14,212 bases of DNA from Clostridiales bacterium UBA3705. Its GTDB lineage: Bacteria; Bacillota_A; Clostridia; Oscillospirales; Oscillospiraceae. The notes beneath the pieces are model-generated. The model was not told the origin of the DNA and searched no databases. It saw only the letters and a list, made by a program, of their open reading frames with translations. This document shows, piece after piece, positions 1-7,400 of this stretch (its first letter is position 1; every line of letters starts with the position of its first letter). The translations under genes and the position numbers were made by a program. The stretch lies in NCBI GenBank assembly GCA_002372735.1, contig DFIE01000093.1:1-14212 (forward strand), given 5' to 3'.

Positions 1-161
1 ACAAAGGGCATGGTGTCGCCCACATAGCCCCCCTCGGGCGTCGGGAAGAGCTGGTAGGGCACCGCCTCGTAGGGCTCGTCCGGCACGCCGGAGGCGCCGC
101 AGGCAGACAGCAGCATGGCCGCAGCCAGCAGCAGAGGCAGCAAAGTTTTTATTTTCTTCAT
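1..161 (-). CDS. Secreted lipoprotein, probable GH32/GH43-like glycosidase (N-terminal part only)
   Basis: The gene runs off the left edge; only the first 53 complete codons are present. The protein opens MKKIKTLLPLLLAAAMLLSAC, a lipoprotein signal peptide with two early lysines, a hydrophobic core and a lipobox L-S-A-C, so the mature protein should be lipid-anchored outside the membrane. After a short linker comes a stretch ending G-G-Y-V-G-D-T-M-P-F. This resembles the first blade of secreted five-bladed propeller glycosidases (GH32/GH43 type), where a VGD-x-MPF segment precedes the catalytic pocket. The start is supported by an AGAAAGGA ribosome binding site just upstream and a near-consensus promoter further up. 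It is divergent from a LacI regulator, which fits a sugar-acting enzyme. Lipoprotein status is well supported; the enzyme family rests on a short recalled motif, and a solute-binding protein remains possible. Confidence 0.6.
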   Translation of the reverse strand, partial: MKKIKTLLPLLLAAAMLLSACGASGVPDEPYEAVPYQLFPTPEGGYVGDTMPF

Positions 162-182
162 GAAATGCACATCCTTTCTGAA

Positions 183-204
183 TGTAAACCAAATCTAATT
201 TACA
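183..204. promoter_or_regulatory. Operator-like inverted repeat at the lipoprotein promoter
   Basis: TGTAAA (183-188) and TTTACA (199-204) are perfect inverted arms separated by 10 bp, just downstream of and overlapping the -10 box of the lipoprotein promoter. The left arm sits in the 10-mer ATGTAAACCA and the right arm in AATTTACA. The same two flanked arms recur, with a 6-bp spacer, at the promoter of the giant binding-protein gene. TGTAAAC is a half-site style used by LacI-family proteins, but the central CG usual in their operators is absent. Binding by the neighbouring regulator is inferred. Confidence 0.6.
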
Positions 205-232
205 ATATAGAATAGTATGTGCAAATTGTCAA
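204..232 (-). promoter_or_regulatory. Promoter of the left-edge lipoprotein gene
   Basis: On the minus strand, TTGACA (232-227), a 17-bp spacer and TATATT (209-204) form a near-perfect vegetative promoter. It reads into the lipoprotein start at 161. The spacer holds a TGCACAT heptamer, and the -10 box touches an inverted repeat at 183-204, so repression by a bound protein is plausible. Confidence 0.75.
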
Positions 233-325
233 CTCGTTTCTGGGGAATTCCAGGGCGTTTCCGGATTTTCTGTCAGGTTGCACCATTTTCAGCCAGAGCA
301 ACTGTGAAAAATGCCCGCAAAAAAG

Positions 326-341
326 TTTACATTATGCACAT
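326..341 (+). promoter_or_regulatory. Operator-like element, TTTACAT-TATGCACAT, upstream of the LacI gene
   Basis: This 16-bp element ends one base before the -35 box of the regulator promoter. A copy with 15 of 16 bases identical (TTTACATAATGCACAT) lies on the minus strand at 8347-8332, in the leader region of the giant binding-protein gene. Its placement suggests autoregulation, or shared control by another factor. Binding is inferred, not shown. Confidence 0.55.
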
Positions 342-342
342 C

Positions 343-371
343 TTGCGCTTTTGGGGTTTGTGTGATATACT
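343..371 (+). promoter_or_regulatory. Promoter of the LacI-family regulator
   Basis: TTGCGC (343-348), a 17-bp spacer and TATACT (366-371) lie 22 bp upstream of the regulator ATG. The position of this promoter shows that the upstream in-frame ATG at 217 cannot be the real start. Confidence 0.7.
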
Positions 372-393
372 GGGCCCAAAAGGAAGTGATTTC

Positions 394-1434
394 ATGGCCC
401 GAAAGCGTGTTACCATGCAGGACATTGCCGATGCCTGCGGCCTGTCCAGAAACACGGTGTCCAAAATCTTCAACGGCAGGGGCGCGGTGCCCGAGCGCAC
501 CCGACAAAAGGTGCTGGAAACCGCCGGCCGGATGGGCTACAGCCAGCTGCCCCCTGCGGCCCGGCAGCAAGCCGCCGCCCCTGCAGAGCCTGCCCGCACC
601 ATTGCCATGCTCACCGGCAGCACGCCGATGAGTCACAACTTCGGCTCCTATTTTATCACCGCCTTCACCGACGCCATCAGCCGGGTGGGCAGCACCCTGA
701 AGCTCTACGAGGTCTCCCCGGAGGAGCTGGCCCTGGTGCGCCTGCCCCCTCACCTGCAGCTGGAGCAGACCGACGGGATCCTGTGCATTGAGCTGTTTGA
801 CAAGGCCTATCTGGAAATGCTCAGCACCACGGGGATCCCCCTGCTGTCGGTGGACGCCTACGCCGGGGCCACCGCAGATGTGATCGACTACGACACCGTC
901 AGCATGGAGAACATTGCCTCCGCCATTGCCCTCACCCGGCAGATGCTCCGCGCCGGGGGCCGCAGCTTCGGCTTTGTGGGTGACATCCGCCACTGCAACA
1001 GCTTTTACGAGCGCTGGCAGGGGTTCTGCTTTGCCCTGCGGGAGCAGGGGCTGGCGCCGGATCCTGAGGCCTGCATCCTGGCCCCGGATAACGAGCCCTA
1101 TAACGACCCCCGCTGGGTGGAGCGACAGCTGCGCGCCATGCCCCGGGTGCCGGACGCCTTCTTCTGCGCCAACGATTTTTTGGCCCTGCACCTGATGACC
1201 GCCCTGAAGGCCATGGGCCGCAGGCTCCCGGAGGACGTGATGGTGGCGGGCTTTGACGGTTCGCCGGAGGCCGGGATGGTCACCCCGGGGCTCACCACGG
1301 CCCGGATTCCCAGTGCAGAAATCGGCCGCACCGCCGCCCAGATGCTGCTGGATCGGATCGCCCGGCCCACAGGGCCTGTGCGGAAGGTGTACCTGGCCAC
1401 CACGCCCCTGCTGCGGCAGAGCACAAGAGAATAA
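394..1434 (+). CDS. LacI-family transcriptional regulator
   Basis: A 346-residue DNA-binding repressor of standard LacI length. Residues 6-27 form the helix-turn-helix (VTMQDIADACGLSRNTVSKI), followed by the typical FNGRG-x-V-P-E-x-T segment. Residues 68-340 are the periplasmic-binding-protein-like effector domain, with the family signature C-A-N-D-F-L-A near 258-264, G-F-D-G-S at 286-290 and P-G-L-T-T at 298-302. The start at 394 is chosen because AAAGGAAG lies 8 bp upstream and a promoter ends at 371. The gene stands alone, divergent from a glycosidase-like lipoprotein and convergent with a giant glycan-binding-like protein, so it probably senses a sugar and controls both. The hinge after residue 48 is atypical: Ala/Pro-rich, without the usual P-N-x-x-A-R-x-L pattern. 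The effector is unknown. Confidence 0.93.
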   Translation: MARKRVTMQDIADACGLSRNTVSKIFNGRGAVPERTRQKVLETAGRMGYSQLPPAARQQAAAPAEPARTIAMLTGSTPMSHNFGSYFITAFTDAISRVGSTLKLYEVSPEELALVRLPPHLQLEQTDGILCIELFDKAYLEMLSTTGIPLLSVDAYAGATADVIDYDTVSMENIASAIALTRQMLRAGGRSFGFVGDIRHCNSFYERWQGFCFALREQGLAPDPEACILAPDNEPYNDPRWVERQLRAMPRVPDAFFCANDFLALHLMTALKAMGRRLPEDVMVAGFDGSPEAGMVTPGLTTARIPSAEIGRTAAQMLLDRIARPTGPVRKVYLATTPLLRQSTRE

Positions 1435-1448
1435 CGCCCCAAAAGGGC

Positions 1449-1484
1449 AAAGAGAGAAGCCGGCTGCCCGGCTTCTCTCTTTTT
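1449..1484. terminator. Bidirectional rho-independent terminator
   Basis: A perfect 15-bp stem (1449-1463 with 1468-1482) and a 4-nt loop CTGC are followed by a T run on the plus strand. The A run at its left edge gives a U-rich tail for the opposite transcript too. It sits between the convergent stops of the LacI gene (1434) and the giant gene (1489) and should serve both. Confidence 0.9.
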
Positions 1485-1488
1485 ACAC

Positions 1489-4400
1489 TTACTGGGGAAG
1501 GGCCCCGACAAATTCTCCCATGGGGAGAATGGTGCCGGCCTTTTCCACCTTGAGATTGGCGATATGGAAGGTGTTCTCCGCGCCGATGAGGCCCAGATTC
1601 AGCTGGACCGCCAGATGGCCGTCCTGGCCGGCATAGGTGACGTACTCCACCTTCTGGGTTTCGGGCCCGGCCTTCAGGCTGTAGCGGGCGCCGTAGCCCT
1701 TTTCCACGCCGTCGCGGTTGTAGCAGATCTCGTAATCCGCCTCCCGCTCGGAGGTGACCTCCAGGCTGACCCGGTACTTCTGGCCCGCCTCAAAGGGGGC
1801 GCGGGTGTTCAGGAAGAGCTTGACCTTCCAGGCCTCGGGATTCTCGGGCTCGTTTTCCAGGCGGACGGTGGCGTCGGTGGCGGTTCTCTCAATGTGGGCC
1901 ACATAGTCCTCGTGGGCCCAGAGATCCGCGGCGGGACCGGAGTTGTACCGGGCCGCAGAGCGCACCGCCACCTCGGAAACCCGGACGTTGCGGATGCGGT
2001 AGACGTTGCCGTCTGTAGAGTTGGTCTTGCCCAGACGGATCTGGATCACCAGCTCGCCGGAGGAGTTGTCCGCCCGGAGCAGGTCGGAGACCACGGTGTT
2101 CCTGCCGGCGTGGAGGCTCCGCTCATAGAGGGCGCCGTAGCCGGCCTCCTTCGCGCCGTCGTAGAAGACCTCGAACAGGGACTGGGGCTTGGCCGCCTCC
2201 AGCTCGAAGGACACCTGGTACACCCGGCCGGGTCTGGGCACAAAGCCCGTTTTGACGCTGAGCTTGACGTTCCAGGGGTTCCGCTCGGCAGGGGCGTGGA
2301 GAATGGACAGCAGGGCGGTATCGGCGCCCTTGTCCAGGGTGACCTGGTAGCCGTCGTCCGCGGCCAGATCTACGTAGCTGGTGCTGTCAAAGCGCAGGGC
2401 GGTGGCCAGCTCCTTGCGCACGCTGTCGGTGAGCTCCTCCACCCGCAGGCCGCTGACGGTGACGGTGGTGGCGTTGGCCGCGTTGCCCAGGTTGAGCTGC
2501 AGGATCAGCTCGGCATCCTGGTCGGCGCTGAGCTCGTAGGTGACGGTCTGGGTTTCCGGACCTGCGTGCAGGCCGTAGCGGGCGCCCAGGGCCTTCTCCA
2601 CCTCGACGTTGTTGTAGCAGATCTCATAGTCCAGGTCGGTGGCGGCCCGGACGTCCAGGCTGACCCGGTAGCGCTTGCCCGCGGTGAGCTTGGCGCCGGT
2701 CTCCACAAAGAGCTTGACCTTCCAGGCCTCCCGCCCGGAGGCGGGGACGGAGGTGATGGCCAGGCTGGCGGAGTCCTGGGTGTTGGAGATGGTAGCTTGG
2801 TAGTCCTCATGGGCCCAGAAGTTCACCGGACCGGGGTGCTGGGTGGTGATGGTGGTCTGCTCCTCGTGGGTCTGCAGCTCCTCCACGTGCACGTCGGTCA
2901 GCTGCAGGGTGTTGCCGGCAGGGCTGTTGCCCAGCATCAGCTGGAGGATCAGCTCGGCGTCGGTCTCGGGCTTCAGGGTGTGCTCCACGGTCATGGTGCC
3001 GTCGTCATGCAGGCCGTAGAACTCGCCCAGCTCCTTCTCGGCAGTGCCGTTGTTGTAGAAGACGTTGAAGTCCAGGGGCTGCTCCGTCCGCAGGGTGTAG
3101 CGCACCCGGTATTCCTTGCCGGCGGTGAGCTTGACCCCGGTTTCGGCAAAAAGCTTCAGCTTCCAGTCCGCTTGATCCGCGGCCACGGTATGGATTTTCA
3201 GGGTGGCGCCGCTGTCGGTGTTGGACAGGTCGGCGGTGTAGCCGGCGTCCGCCCAGACGTGGACCGGGGACCAGGCAATGAGGGAATCCTCCATCCGGTC
3301 CTCGCCGTCGGTCTGGACAAGCTCCTCCACGGTCAGGTTGTGGATGCGCACCCGGTTGCCGGCGGCGGCGTTGCCCAGGGAGAACTGCACGATCAGCTGG
3401 GCGTCCGCCTCAGGCGTCGCCTCAAAGACCACGGTGTGCTTCTCCGGGCCGGCGTTCAGCCCGTACAGGGCGCCCACGCCCTTTTCCACGGCGCCGTCGT
3501 TGTAGCAGATTTCATAGTCCAGGGCGCTGTCCGCCTGGACGTCCACGCTGATGCGGTAGGCGGTGCCGGCCTTGAGCGTCAGGCCGGTTTCGGCAAAGAG
3601 CTTGGTCTTCCACGCCTCGCGGCCCTCCTCGGGCACGGCCTGGAATTCCACCACGGCCTCGCTGCCGTCGCCGCCCAGGCTGGCGGCGTAGGTCTCATGG
3701 GCCCAGAGCTCGAAGGAGCCGGGGGCCAGGGTCTGGGTATCCGGAGCCTTGCCGCCGTCGGACCAGCGGTCCACCTGCAGCTGCTCCACGGTGATGTCGT
3801 TGGGGGCCGGGGTGCCGCCCAGCTGGAGCTGTACCACCAGCTCCTTGGTCACGGCGTCCTCGGGCACGGTGAATTCACAGGTGAGGGTCTTGACCTCCCC
3901 GGCCTCGATGTGCTGGCCGTAGAGGGCGCCGTAGCCCTTCTCCTCGGGGCCGTTGTTGCACAGCAGCTCAAAGTCCATGGCGGCCATGGCCCGCAGGGTC
4001 AGCTGCACCCGGTACTTGGTGCCGGCGGCGGGGGTGAAACCCGTGGCGGCAAAGAGCCTGGAGCACCACACCCCGTTTTCCAGGGTGGGCACGGCGCGGA
4101 TCACCAGGGCAGTGCCCTCCACGCTCTGGTCGTAGCCGTCGTCATGGCCCTCGCTGGCCTGCAGAGCGGGCAGCTCCACCGGCGCATAGGACTCGGGCAC
4201 CACCACGGTTTCGCTGCCCACGTCCTCCCACTGCTCCAGCTTGAGACTGTTGACCGCAATGGTGTTGGGGGCGGGGGTGTTGCCCAGCTGGAGCTGGAGC
4301 ACCAGGTTCTCCGCCGTGACGTCGGCGCCCACGGTAAACTCGCAGACATAGTCCTTTGCCTCTCCCGCCGGGGCCTGCTGCCCGTAGAGGGCGCCGTAAC

Positions 4401-7400
4401 CCTTTTCGATGCTGCCGTTGTTGCACAGCAGCTCAAAGTCCATGGCCTGCTGAGAGGTGATGTTGGCGGTGAGGCGGTACTTCTTGCCGGCCTCCAGGGG
4501 GGTGTTGGTATCCACAAAGAGCTTGGAGCTCCACACGCCGGTGCCCAGGGTGGGCACGGCGCGGATCACCAGGGCAGTGCCCTCCACGCTCTGGTCGTAG
4601 CCGTCGTCATGGCCCTCCCAGGCCTGCAGGGCGGGCAGCTCCACCGGCACATAGGCCGCGGGGACGTTGACGGTCTCGGTATGCTCGTCCTCCCACTGCT
4701 CCAGCTTGACGCTGTGAACGGTGATGGTGTTGGGCGCCGGGGTGTTGCCCAGCTGCAGCTGCAGCACCAGGTTGGCCGGCGTGACATCCTCGCCCACAGT
4801 GAACTCAGAGACGTAGCCTGCGGCGGTGCCGGCCGGGGCGTGGAGCCCGTACATGGCGCCGTAGCCCTTTTCGGCGCTGCCGTTGTTCAGGCAGATCTCA
4901 AAGTCCATGGCCTGCTGGGAGGTGATATTGGCGGTGACGCGGTATTTCTTGCCGGTCTCCAGGGTGGTCTGGGTGTCCACAAAGACCTTGGACTTCCACA
5001 CGCCGGGGTCGCCGGGCACGGCGGTGACCGTCAGGGTCAGGCCGTCCAGGGTCTGCTCATAGCCGGGGTCGTGGCCCTCGGCGGCGGACAGGCCGGCAAT
5101 GGCCTTGTCCTGATAGCCGGCGGGGATGGTGTTGGTCTGCTGGTGGGCGGGGACGTATTTCTCCACCGTCACCTTCCTGACGGCAAAGGTGTTCTCCGCC
5201 GGGCTCTTGCCCAGCATAAACTGGAGCACCAGCTTGCCCGGGTTCTGATCCGGCTCCAGGTTGTAAATCAGGGCGGTCTGCTCGCCGGCGGCGGCGTGCT
5301 GGCCGTACAGGGCGCCGTAGCCCTTCTCCTGGTCGCCCTTGTTCAGGCACAGCTCAAAGTCCAAAGCCTTGTCAGACTGGATTTCGGCGGTGATGCGGTA
5401 GGTGGTGTTGGGCTCGGGGGTGAAGCCGGTGTCTACAAAGAGCTTGGAGCACCACACCCCGTTGTCCAGGGTGGGCACGGCGGTGACTTGGAGGGTGGTG
5501 CCCTCCAGGGTCTGCACATAGCCGTCGTCATGGGCCTCGGTGGCGGTGAGATTGTCCAGCGCCTTCTCCTGGTAGCCCTCGGGCGTCTCGGTCTGCTCCT
5601 CGTGCTCGGGGATGAACTTCTCCAGGGTGACCTCCTCCACGGAGAAGGTGTTCTCCGCGGGGCTCTTGCCCAGCATAAACTGCAGCACCAGCTTGCCCGG
5701 GGTCTCGGGGGCGGTGATGGACTGCACCAGCACTGCCTCCTCCCCGGCGGCCGCGTGCTGGCCGTACAGGGCGCCGTAGCCCTTCTCCTCGTCGCCGCTG
5801 TTGAGACAGAGCTCATAGTCCATGCCCTTGTCGGACCGGACCTTGACGGTAAGGCGGTAGGTGGTGTTGGGCTCGGGGGTGAAGCCGGTGTCTACAAAGA
5901 GCTTGGAGCACCACACCCCGTTGTTCAGGGTGGGCACGGCGGTGACGTGAAGCTTGGTGCCCTCCAGGGTCTGCTCGTAGCCGTCGTCGTGGGCCTCGCT
6001 GTAGGACAGGTCCGGCAGCTCCACGCTGTAGTAGCCGGCCTCCTCCATCTCGCCGGGGGTGACGGTGAGGGTGGGATAGACGAAATCCTCGGGGGTCACG
6101 TCGCTGGCTGCGGCGGAGACCTCCACAATCTTCAGGTTCTGCACCTTGATCTCGTTGCCGGCCTCTGTGGCGGTCTGGCCCAGCTGGAAGCGGAGCACCA
6201 GGGGACCCTGGCTCTGCTCAGGGGTGAAGACGCAGCGCACATTCTGGGTTGCGCCGGCGGGAAGGCTGAGATCGTACAGGGCGCCGTAGGCGTTTTCGCT
6301 GTCGCCGTCCAGGCAGATCTCATAGCGGGGCTGCTCGTCCCGGGCGGTGAGATCAAAGAGCACCGCGTAACGGACGCCGGGCTGGGGCACGAAGCCGGTG
6401 TTGATCATCAGCTTGGCGTTCCACAGATCCCGGCCCTCTGCCGGGGCGCCGGTGATGGACAGGGTCGCCTCTCTGCCGGAGGCGGAGACGCTCTGGGTAT
6501 AGCCGTCAGCGTGCTCCTCCCAGACGTTGACGCCGGTCTGATAGGAGAAGCCGTCGGTCAGCAGGTCCTCGTAGCCGTCCACCACGGTCTGGGTGCCGGG
6601 CTCGCTGGTGGTGGTCACGGTCTCATAGGAGAACTGGCCCGGCAGGACGTCGGTCTCGGCCACGTTCAGCTCCTCCAGGCGGAGGTTGCGGAAGGTGACG
6701 CGGTTGCCCGCCGCGGTATCCGTCTTGCCCAGCTGGATGCGGAGCACCAGCTTGCCGGCACTCTTCTCCGGGGTGATGTTGTAGACCACATGGTCGGTCT
6801 GCCCGGCCCGGAAGCTGCGGCCGTACAGAGCGCCGTAGGCGTTTTCGGCGTTGGCCCCGTCAAAGCAGATTTCGTATTCCGCCTGGTCCCGGGTGGGCTC
6901 CAGGTCAAAGCTCAGCCGATAGGATTTGCCGGCCTCCGGCACGACGCCGGTGTCGATATACAGCTTGGCCTTCCAGACGCCCCGGTCCTCCGCGGACTGG
7001 GGGGCCTGCCAGATGTCATAGGTCACGCTGGACTGGGCCTTCTCCAGACGGGTGCGGTAGCCGTCGTCGTGGCCCTCAAAGCTGGTGCTGGAGCTGCTGT
7101 AGGAGAAGTGCAGCGGCACCGGGGTGAACCGGACGGGGACGTCCTCAAACCAGGGGTCGCCCACCGCCACGATCTTGTCCAGGGCAAAGCCCACGGGCAG
7201 GATGTCGGTGTACTCGTCCTTGACCCGCTCCACCTTTACGTCGCTCAGCCGGACGGAGGAGTCTGCATAGGCGTTGCCCAGGGCAAAGCGGATGACCACC
7301 TCGCCGGGATTGGCCCCGCTCTCAGGCATGGAGATAAAGAAGCAGACAGGCCGGGCCACACCGGCGTAAAGCCGCTGGCCGTACATGGCGCCGTAGCCCT

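Noticed and set aside
217..393. Upstream ATG at 217 as the LacI start
   Set aside because: The promoter (343-371) and ribosome binding site (379-386) lie downstream of it, and the helix-turn-helix begins right after the ATG at 394.
2238..2252. Cell-wall sorting signal or other anchor at the C-terminus of the giant protein (gene end at 1489)
   Set aside because: The tail ILPMGEFVGALPQ lacks the LPXTG pattern, a hydrophobic segment and a basic tail. The coordinates given here are residue numbers of the C-terminal tail, not bases.
3700..6100. CRISPR-like or satellite array because of regular direct repeats
   Set aside because: The period is 459-465 bp, always a multiple of three, and both repeat and spacer code for one continuous protein.
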